Shown: positions 9,162 through 18,956 of the stretch, in pieces
Numbering within the stretch: the stretch's first letter is position 1
Layout of the letters: each line of letters opens with the position of its first letter
Assembly (NCBI RefSeq): GCF_039621855.1
Contig: NZ_CP155071.1
Coordinates: forward strand, 2,418,001 to 2,482,000
Length of the DNA stretch: 64,000 bases
DNA from: Erwinia sp. HDF1-3R
GTDB taxonomy: Bacteria; Pseudomonadota; Gammaproteobacteria; Enterobacterales; Enterobacteriaceae
Reading direction: 5' to 3'
Made by a program: the position numbers and the translations under genes
The notes under the pieces: model-generated
Database searches by the model: none
Told to the model about the DNA's origin: nothing
Seen by the model: the letters and a program-made list of their open reading frames with translations, nothing else

Positions 9162-9191
9162 CAACCCGGGCGTTCTCAGACCCCCCGGTTG
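9162..9191 (+). promoter_or_regulatory. Leader hairpin next to the dat Shine-Dalgarno sequence
   Basis: CAACCCGGG (9162-9170) can pair, with one bulge or mismatch, with CCCCGGTTG (9183-9191). The 3' arm ends one base before AGGAG (9193-9197), the ribosome binding site of dat. The hairpin could modulate translation, but this is only a sequence-level inference. Confidence 0.3.
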
Positions 9192-9201
9192 TAGGAGTGA
9201 T

Positions 9202-10587
9202 ATGATGACGGATAAAGTCCGTATTGATACTTTAGGTGCGAATTCATTAAACGGAAACAATGAAACCTTTTTAGCCAGACAAGCTGAATTTGAATCGAAT
9301 GTCAGGAGCTACCCCCGTAAGCTGCCGTTAGCCATTGCGAAAGCACAGGGCGTGTGGATCACCGATGTTGAGAATAATCAATATCTTGATTGCCTGGCTG
9401 GCGCAGGTACGCTGGCGCTGGGCCATAATCATCCTGATATTCTGCAAAGCATCCAAAATGTCATTACCAGCGGCTTGCCGTTACATACTCTCGATCTGAC
9501 TACGCCGTTAAAAGATCAGTTCTCGGCTTATCTGCTCTCTCTCTTGCCCGGCCAGGGTAAAGAGTACTGCCTGCAGTTCTGTGGTCCTTCAGGTGCCGAT
9601 GCAGTGGAAGCGGCGCTGAAGCTGGCGAAAAAGCACACCGGCCGCACCGGCGTAATCAGCTTTTCCGGCGGCTACCACGGTATGACGCATGGCGCGCTGG
9701 CGGTAACGGGTAACCTGGGGCCGAAAGAAGCGATCAACGGCATGATGCCGGAAGTGCAGTTTATGCCTTACCCGCATCTTTATCGCTGCCCGCTGGGCAT
9801 CGGCGGTGAAGCCGGGGTTAACGCGTTAACCTACTACTTCGAGAATCTGATTAACGATGTTGAAAGCGGCGTGCGCAAACCTGCAGCGGTGATCCTCGAA
9901 GCGGTTCAGGGTGAAGGCGGCGTTAACCCGGCACCGATCGAGTGGCTCCAGCGCATTCGTAAGGTGACCCAGGAGCACGGCATTCTGCTGATTCTGGACG
10001 AGGTTCAGGCCGGATTTGCGCGTACCGGGAAGTTTTTTGCCTTCGAGCACGCCGGTATCGAGCCGGACATCATCGTCATGTCCAAGGCCGTCGGTGGCGG
10101 CTTGCCTCTGGCCGTGCTCGGCATCAAAAAGCAGTTCGATGCCTGGGAACCCGGTCACCATACCGGTACCTTCCGCGGCAACCAGCTGGCGATGGCCACC
10201 GGCCTTAAGACGCTTCAGCTGCTAAAAGATAATCAGATTGCTGACAAAGTCGCGGCGCAGGGCGAGTGGCTGAAAGCACGCCTGGCGGAACTGCAGGCGC
10301 GTTATCCGGTAATGGGCAATATTCGCGGGCTGGGCCTGATGATCGGTATCGAGATCGTGAAGCCGGGCGAAGCGCCGGACCATATGGGTAGCTACCCTGC
10401 CGACGGCGAGCTGTCTGCTCTGTTACAGAAGAAATGCTTTGAAGCCGGCTTAATTCTGGAGCGCGGTGGCCGTCACGGTAGCGTATTGCGTCTGCTGCCT
10501 TCCCTGCTGATCAGCAATGATGAGCTGGGTATTTTCCTGGAAAAATTTGAACAGGCCCTGTTAGCGGCTGGCGTTCAACCAGTCTGA
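9202..10587 (+). CDS. dat: Diaminobutyrate--2-oxoglutarate aminotransferase
   Basis: A class III PLP aminotransferase that makes L-2,4-diaminobutyrate from aspartate semialdehyde using glutamate. The ATG at 9202 (or the adjacent ATG at 9205) follows TAGGAG and gives 461 residues, the family length. An upstream in-frame ATG at 9133 would add 23 residues but lies only about nine bases from the predicted transcription start. Visible motifs are the substrate/PLP loop [40 protein letters not shown], and the PLP-binding lysine in [16 protein letters not shown]. It is followed after 13 bases by ddc; together they form the 1,3-diaminopropane pathway. Confidence 0.95.
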   Translation: MMTDKVRIDTLGANSLNGNNETFLARQAEFESNVRSYPRKLPLAIAKAQGVWITDVENNQYLDCLAGAGTLALGHNHPDILQSIQNVITSGLPLHTLDLTTPLKDQFSAYLLSLLPGQGKEYCLQFCGPSGADAVEAALKLAKKHTGRTGVISFSGGYHGMTHGALAVTGNLGPKEAINGMMPEVQFMPYPHLYRCPLGIGGEAGVNALTYYFENLINDVESGVRKPAAVILEAVQGEGGVNPAPIEWLQRIRKVTQEHGILLILDEVQAGFARTGKFFAFEHAGIEPDIIVMSKAVGGGLPLAVLGIKKQFDAWEPGHHTGTFRGNQLAMATGLKTLQLLKDNQIADKVAAQGEWLKARLAELQARYPVMGNIRGLGLMIGIEIVKPGEAPDHMGSYPADGELSALLQKKCFEAGLILERGGRHGSVLRLLPSLLISNDELGIFLEKFEQALLAAGVQPV

Positions 10588-10600
10588 GTGGAGTAATGTA

Positions 10601-12076
10601 ATGTCCGGGTCAAACCCAATTCTGGCAGGCTCTGCGCAGAGTATCGAAGCCTACCAGCAGGCGATTGCGCAGAGCAGTCAGGCGGTGGTCGAGTGGCTTA
10701 AGCAGCCTGAGATGTATCAGGGCAAAACCGTCGCTGAACTGCGTGAGCGCATCGCGCTGGATTTTAATCCTCAGGGCCTGGGCAACCAGGTCGCCATTGA
10801 GCGCGCGATTGAATACTTTCTGAAAGACAGCCTGTCGGTGCATCATCCGCAGTGCGTGGCGCATCTGCACTGCCCTAGCCTGGTGGTCAGCCAGGCGGCG
10901 GAAGTGTTGATCAACGCCAGCAACCAGAGCATGGACTCCTGGGATCAGAGCCCTTCCGCCACCATCATTGAGATGAAGCTGATTGAATGGCTGCGCGGAC
11001 TGGTCGGGTTCCCGCACGGTGAGGCGGGCGTCTTTACCAGCGGCGGTACGCAGAGCAACCTGATGGGGCTGATGCTGGCACGCGATGCCTTCTTTGCGCG
11101 TCAGGGCCATGCTATTCAGCAGGATGGCCTGGTCGGCGACCTGCGCAAAATCAGGGTGTTATGTTCTGAAAACGCACACTTCTCGGTGCAGAAGAACATG
11201 GCGCTGTTGGGCCTGGGCTACCAGTCGGTCACGCTGGTGAAAACCGACGCGCTGGCGCGGATGGACGTGAACGATCTGGCAGAGAAAATCACGCAGGCGA
11301 AGGCCCGGGGTGAGCAGATCCTGGCCATTGTCGCCACGGCAGGTACCACCGATGCCGGTGCTATCGATCCGCTGCGCAGCATTGCCACGCTGGCGGCAGA
11401 ACACCAGATCTGGGTTCACGTCGATGCGGCCTGGGGTGGCGCGCTGTTGCTGTCCGAAAAGTATCGTGATTATCTGGACGGCATTGACCTGGTGGATTCC
11501 ATTACCCTGGACTTCCACAAGCAGTTCTTCCAGACCATTAGCTGTGGCGCTTTCCTGCTGAAAGATGAGCGCCACTACGAGCTGATGCGCTATCAGGCTG
11601 CCTATCTGAACTCCGAGTTCGATGAAGCCCAGGGCGTACCGAATCTGGTTTCCAAATCGCTGCAAACTACCCGCCGTTTTGATGCGTTAAAACTGTGGAT
11701 GGGTCTGGAAGCGCTGGGACAGCAGCAGTACGCGGCCATTATCGATCACGGCGTGACGCTGGCGCAGCAGGTTGCCGGTTACGTCAGCGAGCAGAGCTCG
11801 CTCGAATTAGTGATGCCAACACAGCTGGCCAGCGTGCTGTTCCGCTATCGCTCGCCGGAGCAGGCAGGCAGTCATAATGATGCCGCCGTCGCGCTGCTTA
11901 ATCAGCGGATTGGCGATGCCCTGCTGGAGTCGGGCCGCGCCAACGTTGGCGTCACCGAATTTAACGGTGTCACCTGCCTGAAACTGACGCTGCTAAACCC
12001 GACCGTCACGCTGGAGGATATCAAAGTCCTGCTGACGCTGGTTGAACGCACCGCCGGACAGCTGCCTGGCGCGTAG
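10601..12076 (+). CDS. ddc: L-2,4-diaminobutyrate decarboxylase
   Basis: A 491-residue group II PLP decarboxylase that converts 2,4-diaminobutyrate to 1,3-diaminopropane. Key motifs are GVFTSGGTQSNLMGL, WVHVDAAWGGALLLS and SITLDFHKQFFQTISCGAFL, in which the Lys after the His is the Schiff-base residue. It lies 13 bases downstream of dat in one transcript and is followed by a strong terminator. 1,3-Diaminopropane serves as a polyamine and, in some bacteria, as a siderophore precursor; no siderophore genes are in the window. Confidence 0.95.
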   Translation: MSGSNPILAGSAQSIEAYQQAIAQSSQAVVEWLKQPEMYQGKTVAELRERIALDFNPQGLGNQVAIERAIEYFLKDSLSVHHPQCVAHLHCPSLVVSQAAEVLINASNQSMDSWDQSPSATIIEMKLIEWLRGLVGFPHGEAGVFTSGGTQSNLMGLMLARDAFFARQGHAIQQDGLVGDLRKIRVLCSENAHFSVQKNMALLGLGYQSVTLVKTDALARMDVNDLAEKITQAKARGEQILAIVATAGTTDAGAIDPLRSIATLAAEHQIWVHVDAAWGGALLLSEKYRDYLDGIDLVDSITLDFHKQFFQTISCGAFLLKDERHYELMRYQAAYLNSEFDEAQGVPNLVSKSLQTTRRFDALKLWMGLEALGQQQYAAIIDHGVTLAQQVAGYVSEQSSLELVMPTQLASVLFRYRSPEQAGSHNDAAVALLNQRIGDALLESGRANVGVTEFNGVTCLKLTLLNPTVTLEDIKVLLTLVERTAGQLPGA

Positions 12077-12148
12077 CAGCAGCCGCTTTATGAAGCACCC
12101 ACTCTTAACGGGGACTGAATGGCCCCCGATAAGTTAAGGGGCTTGAGG

Positions 12149-12188
12149 GCCTGGATTCGGCATGTAGCCGGACTCAGGCTTTTTTTTT
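12149..12188 (+). terminator. Rho-independent terminator after ddc
   Basis: The arms GCCTGGATTCGGC (12149-12161) and GCCGGACTCAGGC (12167-12179) pair with two internal mismatches around a five-base loop. They are followed directly by nine T residues. Confidence 0.85.
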
Positions 12189-12227
12189 GCTTCAGGACCG
12201 CGGGTGCTGCGCTGAGGGTTAAAATCA

Positions 12228-13076
12228 TTAATAGGTGGATTTTCCCTTTATATAATCGAGAAGGTACGCGACACCAGACCTGTCAATCTCATTGCTATCG
12301 CTCAGGGAAATATCAACCGGAGAGAACTTATTCTCTGCTTTATCATAGAGAAAGTTGTTTTCTGACAGGTCCGAGGGTGGGCATCCTTTTGAATTCATTT
12401 CAATGAGCAGAGTCAGGAACTTGTCAGCAGCATTGGCGGGGAACTCTTTTATTTGAGATAAGGGAACGCCCTTAATTTTATCCATGTGGATAGCTCTTCC
12501 AAATAAAGCCTCCGCTGATTTTTCTCCATAAAATTTTTCGAACGCCCTGACCTGATTGTTTATTTCTTCCGGACTGGTATCATCGAAGAAGATTTTTATT
12601 ACTTTATTATTATCCTGACTGTCATTAACTACGATAGCTTCACCTCCTTTACCGATGGTTTCACCAATCTTATGCGAATACTCCTTAACAAACTCACCTG
12701 CACTCATAACTCTTATTACGCCGGTGGTCGAAGTTCTGTTTTTAAGATGAACGACAGGAGCGCTAGCATTACAGTTGAAGATAAATTTATTTATTTTATC
12801 ACGCAGCTCATCGTTGGAAACCTGTGGAAGCGCCTTTTTTAGCTCAAAAGCCAGCTTTGCCGAAGGGCAACCTTTACCGACCAGGTCATTTTTAAAAAAT
12901 ACCTTTTTTGCTTCCAATTTTGTCAGACCCAAAGAGGTGTTTGAAATCTTCACCAGTTTCTCAAGAGTTTTATCTGAAAATGATCTATTGTTTATTTTTT
13001 TTAATAATGCGGTGTAGATAGAATCCTTATATATATTAATCTGATTGCTTTTGTTTATAAACATCTGTATTTCCAT
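12228..13076 (-). CDS. OspG/NleH-like type III effector protein kinase
   Basis: A 282-residue AT-rich gene. After about 135 N-terminal residues of unknown role comes a minimal kinase domain: glycine-rich loop ETIGKGGEAIVV (about 139-150), ATP-binding Lys161 (NKVIKIFF), the OspG-like EKFYGEKSAEALFG, then MDKIKGVPLSQI. The catalytic loop SDLSENNFLYD contains Asp236 and Asn241, and SPVDIS supplies the metal-binding Asp255. Spacing and the FYG, GVPLS and NNFLYDK matches fit Shigella OspG and E. coli NleH, which bind ubiquitin-loaded E2 enzymes or dampen host NF-kB signalling. The usual HRD His is replaced (PSD). No type III secretion genes or hrp box were seen nearby. Base composition unlike its neighbours suggests transfer. 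Confidence 0.8.
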   Translation of the reverse strand: MEIQMFINKSNQINIYKDSIYTALLKKINNRSFSDKTLEKLVKISNTSLGLTKLEAKKVFFKNDLVGKGCPSAKLAFELKKALPQVSNDELRDKINKFIFNCNASAPVVHLKNRTSTTGVIRVMSAGEFVKEYSHKIGETIGKGGEAIVVNDSQDNNKVIKIFFDDTSPEEINNQVRAFEKFYGEKSAEALFGRAIHMDKIKGVPLSQIKEFPANAADKFLTLLIEMNSKGCPPSDLSENNFLYDKAENKFSPVDISLSDSNEIDRSGVAYLLDYIKGKSTY

Positions 13077-13120
13077 GATAATAAATCAACAAAGATACAC
13101 CTCAGACAAAAATACTGATA

Positions 13121-13161
13121 TAAAAAAACGCCCGCAGGGAATAATCCTGCGGGCGTTTTTT
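13121..13161. terminator. Bidirectional-looking terminator downstream of mqo
   Basis: The perfect arms CGCCCGCAGG and CCTGCGGGCG flank a short loop (13129-13155). A T-run follows on the plus strand and an A-run precedes, so it could act in both directions. On the minus strand it terminates mqo and insulates the effector-like gene at 12228-13076. Confidence 0.85.
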
Positions 13162-13190
13162 AGCGACGGCACCCCGGAAGGTCGTTAGGT

Positions 13191-14846
13191 TTACAGCGCC
13201 ATATCATGCCCGGCCGCAGCCGCTTTTTTCTGCTGACCGGCGTCAGCTGGTGCGTCGCTGGCTTTATCACCCATCTGAATCACCGGCGGCTTAGTCAGCT
13301 GTAGCGTGGAGGCGGTATCGTCCCAGACCTTCTGCGTCAGGGCAACGTTGCCATTCAGCTTCTGACCATAGCTCGGCACAATTGAGCGTATTTTGCTCTG
13401 CCACTCAGGCGACTTAAACTGCTCGGGGAACAGTTTCTCAATCACGTTAATCGCAATTGGCGCGGCGGTAGAGGCGCCCGGCGATGCGCCAAGCAGTGCC
13501 GCCACGGTTTTCTGTTTATCGGTGACAATTTCAGTACCCAGCTTGAGCACGCCGCCCTTATCCGCGTCCTTTTTAATGATCTGCACGCGCTGCCCGGCCT
13601 GAATCAGTTTCCAGTCCTCTTTCTTCGCATCGGGATAGTACTCCTTCAGCGATTCGAAGCGGTCCTCGTCGGTCAACATCACCTGCCCGACCAGATATTT
13701 CACCAGGTCGAAGTTATCCATACCCACGTGGGTCATGGGGATAACATTATGGCTGGTGGTGGTGCTCAGCAGATCAAACAGCGAGCCATTTTTGAGAAAT
13801 TTAGTTGAAAAGGTCGCAAACGGCCCAAACAGCACCACGCGCTTGCCATCGAGATAACGGGCATCAAGATGTGGCACGGACATCGGCGGTGCGCCTACCG
13901 AAGCCTGACCGTACACTTTCTCCTGATGACGGCTGGTGATAGCCGGATTTTCGGTAACCAGGAATGAGCCGCCTACCGGGAAGCCGGCATAGTTTTCGCC
14001 TTCCGGAATGCCGGTTTTTTGCAGCAGCTTCAGTGCACCCCCACCCGCGCCGATAAAGACATATTTTGCATCGACAACGTGTTGCTCGCCGCTTTTCACA
14101 TCTTTGTAGGTCACGTGCCAGGAGTTGTCGTCGTTACGCTTAAATTCTGTCACTTCCGCCGAGGTTTTCAGCGTAAAGTTATCATTCTTTTTCAGGCTGC
14201 CTACCAGCTGCCGGGTTATCTCACCGTAGTTAACATCAGTGCCTACCGGCGTCCACGTCGCCGCGACTTTCTGCTGCGGATCGCGTCCTTCCATAATTAA
14301 TGGCGCCCACTGCTCAATCTGCTTATGGTCGGTAGAGAACTTCATCCCCTGGAACAGCGTGGTGGTTTGCAGGGCCGCGTAACGCTTAGTCAGGAACTCA
14401 ACGTTTTTGTCACCCCAGACAAAACTCATATGCGGCGTCGAGTTGATAAAGGAGTGTGGATTGCTCAGCACGCCGTTACGCACCTGAGTGGTCCAGAACT
14501 GCCGGGAAATCATAAAGGCTTCGTTGATTTCCAGGGCTTTACTGAAATCAATCGTGCCATCCGGACGCTCCGGCGTATAGTTCAGCTCCATGTTAGCAGA
14601 GTGACCCGTGCCCGCGTTGTTCCAGCCGTTAGAAGACTCAAGGGCCACACCGTCGAGTTTTTCCACCATCAGCTGTTTCCAGCCCGGCTGTAACGTCTCG
14701 AGCAGGGTCCCTAAGGACGCGCTCATAATACCGCCACCGATAAGCAGTACATCCGTTTTTTCTGGCGCAGTTTCTGCGCGGGTGGCAGTACAGACCAGTA
14801 GCGCTGCCAGCGAAAGCGTGGTGGCGAGTTTTGTTGCTTTAGTCAT
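13191..14846 (-). CDS. mqo: Malate:quinone oxidoreductase
   Basis: A 551-residue membrane-associated FAD enzyme that oxidises malate to oxaloacetate and passes electrons to quinone. The FAD-binding loop [18 protein letters not shown] starts near residue 32 after a hydrophobic leader. Further Mqo signatures are [20 protein letters not shown] and the C-terminal [19 protein letters not shown]. Length agrees with E. coli Mqo (about 548). It is monocistronic, with a terminator just downstream and the chemoreceptor gene 125 bases upstream. Confidence 0.97.
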   Translation of the reverse strand: MTKATKLATTLSLAALLVCTATRAETAPEKTDVLLIGGGIMSASLGTLLETLQPGWKQLMVEKLDGVALESSNGWNNAGTGHSANMELNYTPERPDGTIDFSKALEINEAFMISRQFWTTQVRNGVLSNPHSFINSTPHMSFVWGDKNVEFLTKRYAALQTTTLFQGMKFSTDHKQIEQWAPLIMEGRDPQQKVAATWTPVGTDVNYGEITRQLVGSLKKNDNFTLKTSAEVTEFKRNDDNSWHVTYKDVKSGEQHVVDAKYVFIGAGGGALKLLQKTGIPEGENYAGFPVGGSFLVTENPAITSRHQEKVYGQASVGAPPMSVPHLDARYLDGKRVVLFGPFATFSTKFLKNGSLFDLLSTTTSHNVIPMTHVGMDNFDLVKYLVGQVMLTDEDRFESLKEYYPDAKKEDWKLIQAGQRVQIIKKDADKGGVLKLGTEIVTDKQKTVAALLGASPGASTAAPIAINVIEKLFPEQFKSPEWQSKIRSIVPSYGQKLNGNVALTQKVWDDTASTLQLTKPPVIQMGDKASDAPADAGQQKKAAAAGHDMAL

Positions 14847-14971
14847 CAGGGTTCTACACTTTTGTCTAAAAGGGTTAAAAATATCCCCGGAATATTAAAA
14901 TATTGTTACTTAATGGTTGGTGGTTTTTTAGTTAATTAATTATTAATGTTGGAAATCGTTTTATTTAGTTA

Positions 14972-16525
14972 CTAAACCTGCAGGTGGAAACGACTGATAA
15001 TGCCGGTCAGTGACTGCACCTGCTCCTCCAGGATGGTGGTTGCCGTCGCCGAGGCCTGCACCAGGGTGGCATTTTGCTGGGTGACGCTGTCCATTTCGGT
15101 GACCGCCACGCCAATCTGACTGATGCCCTTGCTCTGCTCAGAGGAGGCAGACGCAATTTCACTCATCAGCGAGGTCACGCCGGTCACAGAGGTGATAATC
15201 TCTTCGGTCGTGCGTGTGACCAGCGCAACCTTCTCTTCTCCCTGTTTGACGTTCAGATTTGAATCGGCAATGAGCTTTTCAATCTCACGCGCTGAGTGCG
15301 TACTGCGCTGCGCCAGCGTGCGAACCTCATTAGCGACAACCGCAAAACCCCGTCCCTGCTCGCCCGCCCGCGCAGCTTCAACGGCGGCGTTCAGCGCCAG
15401 AATATTGGTCTGGAAAGCAATGCCATTAATCACCGAGGTGATTTCGCTAATGGCCGTGGCGCTGGTACGAATATCGCTCATGCTGCGAACCACATCCTGC
15501 ATGGCTTCTCCGCATTGACGGGCGGTGGCCGATGCCGATGCCGCCGCGCCGCTTGCCACATCCGCATTCGCCGCGTTCAGGGTAACGGTAGAAGAGAGCT
15601 GTTCCATACTGGCTGCGGTCTCCTCCAGCGCAGCGGCCTGCTGCTCGGTGCGGCTGGAAAGGCTGTGATTACCGTCGCTGATTTGCGCGGTGACGCGCGC
15701 GACTTCTCCGACGCCCTGCACTATTTCGCCCATCAGCGTATTCAGGCTCCGCTGCATCCCTTCCAGCCCCTGTAACAACCTGCCCACTTCATCATTGCGG
15801 GCGGGCGGGAAGCGGGAGGTCAGATCGCCTTCACCTATTGCCGTCGCCACTTCTCCTGCCCGATGCAGTGGTGCTATCAGTACGCGCCGCAGCAGCATCG
15901 CAATCACCAGGCCGGTAAGAATAAACAGACCGAATGAGAGTATCGCGGCAAGGCGGGCTGTCCAGCTGTCGCGATCCGCCTGCTGCGTGATTTCGACTGA
16001 AGCCTGTTTATGCAGAGCGATAACCTTATCAAGCGGTACGCGGTAGGCTTCGTCCAGCGCTACCACCCGGGTACCCGCCAGTTGCAGGAAAAGGGGGACA
16101 TCCTTTTTCTCCAATGCAGTGAAAAGCGCACTGACGCCCTGCCCGGTATAGTCCGTATAGCGTGCGGCCAGCTCATTTGCCAGCAGCTGCTCCCCGGGCA
16201 TTTTCGGCGCCGCCTGATAGGCCACCATAAATTTCATGCCACCATCATAATAGAAGCGCGCCTGCTTCAGCGCGCTGTTGAGCGCCTGAGGATCGCTGTC
16301 CGTCACGTGTGGCACCGCAGCAAGCAGCGTGGTTCGGGCTGCCCGCATCCAGTTAGTGGTATCGGCCACGCCCAGAGTGGCCGATACCTCACGGTTCAGG
16401 TTTTTGAGAGAATTGGCGCTACGCTGCAAATAATGTGCGCTGAGCAGTGCAGAGGCGAGAAAAACCCCCAACAGGCACAAACCTGAAACCAGCAGTAGAG
16501 TGGTGAGACGGATATTTTTCAGCAT
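14972..16525 (-). CDS. Methyl-accepting chemotaxis protein
   Basis: A 517-residue transmembrane receptor. The first membrane segment is [20 protein letters not shown], and a periplasmic four-helix-type sensor runs to about residue 190. The second segment ([20 protein letters not shown]) is followed by HAMP and the MA domain with the conserved hairpin tip [20 protein letters not shown]. The C-terminus FHLQV lacks the W-x-x-F tether for CheR/CheB, so it probably relies on other receptors for adaptation. A sigma-28-like promoter lies about 30 bases upstream. The ligand cannot be told from sequence. Confidence 0.93.
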   Translation of the reverse strand: MLKNIRLTTLLLVSGLCLLGVFLASALLSAHYLQRSANSLKNLNREVSATLGVADTTNWMRAARTTLLAAVPHVTDSDPQALNSALKQARFYYDGGMKFMVAYQAAPKMPGEQLLANELAARYTDYTGQGVSALFTALEKKDVPLFLQLAGTRVVALDEAYRVPLDKVIALHKQASVEITQQADRDSWTARLAAILSFGLFILTGLVIAMLLRRVLIAPLHRAGEVATAIGEGDLTSRFPPARNDEVGRLLQGLEGMQRSLNTLMGEIVQGVGEVARVTAQISDGNHSLSSRTEQQAAALEETAASMEQLSSTVTLNAANADVASGAAASASATARQCGEAMQDVVRSMSDIRTSATAISEITSVINGIAFQTNILALNAAVEAARAGEQGRGFAVVANEVRTLAQRSTHSAREIEKLIADSNLNVKQGEEKVALVTRTTEEIITSVTGVTSLMSEIASASSEQSKGISQIGVAVTEMDSVTQQNATLVQASATATTILEEQVQSLTGIISRFHLQV

Positions 16526-16554
16526 AGCGATAATCTCTTTGGGAGGTTATCGGG

Positions 16555-16582
16555 TTATCGGCAAAATCGAATGAGTTTGTTA
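16555..16582 (-). promoter_or_regulatory. Sigma-28 (FliA)-type promoter of the chemoreceptor
   Basis: On the complement, a perfect -10 GCCGATAA (16555-16562) is preceded at about 12 bases by TAACAAAC, a weak match to TAAAGTTT. It lies 30 bases before the chemoreceptor ATG, as usual for class III flagellar genes. Confidence 0.6.
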
Positions 16583-16824
16583 GCAGAATGTAAACTTATC
16601 GAGGCTAAATGTGATATGCATCGTAGTATTTATGCAGTGGGAACATCAGTTGCCCGGCATAAAGTGGTTGGGATCACAGGATGTGAGACTTATCACAGAC
16701 AGATCCGAGGCAGAACACAGGATGTGTTTTGGGCTCAGGCGCTATGCCGTAACGGTTCCGAGGCCCTTAGCCGTCCGTGAATGCGTGAATCAGTCATGCT
16801 GTATGCTGCTCAGGAATAGCTTAC

Positions 16825-17322
16825 TCAGTGGCAAATTTGTTCCAGTTCATCATCAGAGAGGCCAGTCAGATCTTTAACCGAATGCAGCGACATGCCCGCT
16901 TTAAGAAGGTTACGTGCAACATCCTGCTTTCCTTTTTGTTCACCGAGCTGCATACCCTTCTCAATGCCCTTCTCAATACCCTTCTGTTCAAGCTGGTTCG
17001 CAATCGTCATCAATTCGTTCCCATGCTGCGGCACTTTTTGCGCCAGGTTACGTACAAAAGCTTCGGCGTCATCCGTTTCACCCGCCTGTACAAGATAGTT
17101 TATCAGCGAAACCAGCTGTTGTCCCGTCAGGTTGCTGCCCAGCAACGCTGTTGATAGCCGATCCAATAAATCGCTCAGGTCACGGCGATGAATATGTTTT
17201 TGCAGCAGCGTGAGCGCCGCCATGCTGCGATGATTCATGATGTCATCATCAGGAATAACCGTCACGTCTACCAGTTGAAATGCCTTGCCATAAAGTTTTA
17301 AAAAGAGAGGGAGCGTAGCTTG
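16825..17322 (-). pseudogene. Rpn-family recombination-promoting nuclease, 5'-truncated
   Basis: The frame reads ...LYGKAFQLVDVTVIPDDDIMNHR and then MAALTLLQKHI, typical of the middle of Rpn (PDDEXK, transposase_31) proteins. It continues to the C-terminal region with EKGIEKGIEKGMQLGEQKGK and the terminal helix GMSLHSVKDLTGLSDDELEQI. The N-terminal half, which carries the nuclease residues, is missing: similarity stops near 17307 and an in-frame stop sits at 17323-17325. Intact members are about 300 residues, so this is a remnant. The preceding 235 bases (16590-16824) have no visible feature. Confidence 0.8.
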
Positions 17323-17392
17323 TCACCTTACAATGCGATGCGCAGTGAAGAGAGCGACTGTTGCAATGGCAGCCATCATGGGTATGGGATAG

Positions 17393-17419
17393 CCCTCTGA
17401 GGAGTGACTACTCAGAGGG
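17393..17419. repeat. Perfect inverted repeat
   Basis: CCCTCTGAG and CTCAGAGGG separated by nine bases. No T-run follows on either strand. It lies between the Rpn remnant and the fdhA 3' end and might support termination or mark an old insertion boundary. Confidence 0.4.
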
Positions 17420-17480
17420 TTTGAACGTCTGAACGCGGATATCAGCTTCTGTGGACAGGAAACCTCAACCCTGAGGCCCC

Positions 17481-18614
17481 TTAAGGTTTAAGGATTACCT
17501 TGGTCCAGTCTTTATCGCGGGAATCAAAATGCTTGTAGCCCTCTGCCGCATCGGCCAGCTTCAGACGCTGGGAAATAATCTGTGCCGGATTGGCTTTTCC
17601 TTTATGGATAAGGTTGGCAAGCTGACGATTATAGGCTTTTACGTTCGCCTGACCGGTGCGCAGTGTCTGGCCTTTGAACCAGAAGCTGCCGAAATCGAAT
17701 GGCATCTTCCCTTCCTTCGCCAGATCGGTGCTGCCACCCGGATCCTGTGGCACAAATACGCCCACGGCGCCGATACCGCCTGTGGCTTTGGTCGAAGCGA
17801 CCAGGCTGTTCATGGTTGCGCTATTATCCTCTTTACCGTGCTTATTGCAGCACTGATAGCCTACGCATTCACAGCCGCGATCCGTTCCTTTGCCATCGGT
17901 CAGGTCCAGGATCTTTTGCACCGCCTCGTCACCTACCGCATTGATTGCGGTCGCGCCCATTTTCTCGGCCAGCGCCAGGCGATCGGGATGGGTATCCACA
18001 ACGTAAACACTGGCCGCGCCTTTGATCAGGGCTGAGTGAGCGGCCATCAGGCCAACCGGTCCGGCACCGTAAATCGCCACGCTTTCACCTGCCCGCAGGC
18101 CTGCCAGCTCTGTTGCATGCCAGCCGGTGGGAAAGATATCGGACAGCATGACATAATCGTCCTCTTTTTCGACCGCATCTTTCGGCAGCGTCAGGCAATT
18201 AAAGTCTGCAAAAGGCACGCGCAGCAGCTCGGCCTGCCCGCCTTCCCAGGGGCCCATCTCTGCAAAACCATAGGCCGCGCCTGCTGTGCCAGGATTAGCG
18301 GTCAGGCAGTAGCCGGTCAGGCCTTTTTCACAGTTTTCACAAAAGCCACAGCCAATATTGAACGGCAGACAGACATAATCGCCTACTTTTACGCGCTCAA
18401 CGCCGCTGCCGACCTCAATAACCTGGCCCATATTTTCATGGCCAAGAATACGGCCCTGCTCAAAACTGGTTCGTCCCTCATACATATGCAGATCGGAACC
18501 GCAAATATTGGTGGTGGTAACACGAATCAGGGCATCAGTGGGTTTGACAATTTTTGCATCCGGCACATCCTTCACGGAAACATCGTACGGGCCATTATAA
18601 ATAACCGCTTTCAT
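17481..18614 (-). CDS. fdhA: Glutathione-independent formaldehyde dehydrogenase (zinc ADH family)
   Basis: A 377-residue medium-chain dehydrogenase. Catalytic zinc ligands are in TNICGSDLHMYEG and GHENMGQVIEVG. The structural-zinc cluster is in IGCGFCENCEKGLTGYC, and the NAD-binding loop is IYGAGPVGLMAA. The family pattern AGAAYGFAEMGPWEGGQAEL matches Pseudomonas-type FdhA, which oxidises formaldehyde with tightly bound NAD and without glutathione. It is monocistronic with a strong ribosome binding site (AGGAGAG). Probable role: aldehyde detoxification; exact substrate not provable from sequence. Confidence 0.85.
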   Translation of the reverse strand: MKAVIYNGPYDVSVKDVPDAKIVKPTDALIRVTTTNICGSDLHMYEGRTSFEQGRILGHENMGQVIEVGSGVERVKVGDYVCLPFNIGCGFCENCEKGLTGYCLTANPGTAGAAYGFAEMGPWEGGQAELLRVPFADFNCLTLPKDAVEKEDDYVMLSDIFPTGWHATELAGLRAGESVAIYGAGPVGLMAAHSALIKGAASVYVVDTHPDRLALAEKMGATAINAVGDEAVQKILDLTDGKGTDRGCECVGYQCCNKHGKEDNSATMNSLVASTKATGGIGAVGVFVPQDPGGSTDLAKEGKMPFDFGSFWFKGQTLRTGQANVKAYNRQLANLIHKGKANPAQIISQRLKLADAAEGYKHFDSRDKDWTKVILKP

Positions 18615-18956
18615 AATTCTCTCCTATATATTGCCATCGCATCATGACGTTACTGATACCTGATAAAACGTAGTTCCTCCTGAATGATTTCGCCATTGCA
18701 TTAAGAAAAGCTTACAAAAAGCCTCTCAGCGATTTTAGCAGAGATATAATTACGCAGATTATTCCTAAGCGATACCGCCGCTATTTCGCAGATTAATCTT
18801 AAAAAGATAATATTGGGAAGCAAGCCCGTTTAATTTAGTCAGCCTGCTGATTTTCATCATTTATAACGGTGTAGAGCACCCACCAGATTGCAATATTTAA
18901 TCGCTGTGCTGAGAAAACGCAGAAAGTCTGGCCATATTTCTTCACACTTCTCTTTG
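18615..18956. other. Intergenic region upstream of fdhA
   Basis: About 340 AT-rich bases between the fdhA start and the 3' end of the hydrolase gene. I see no gene, repeat or convincing terminator. It should hold the fdhA promoter. Confidence 0.4.
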
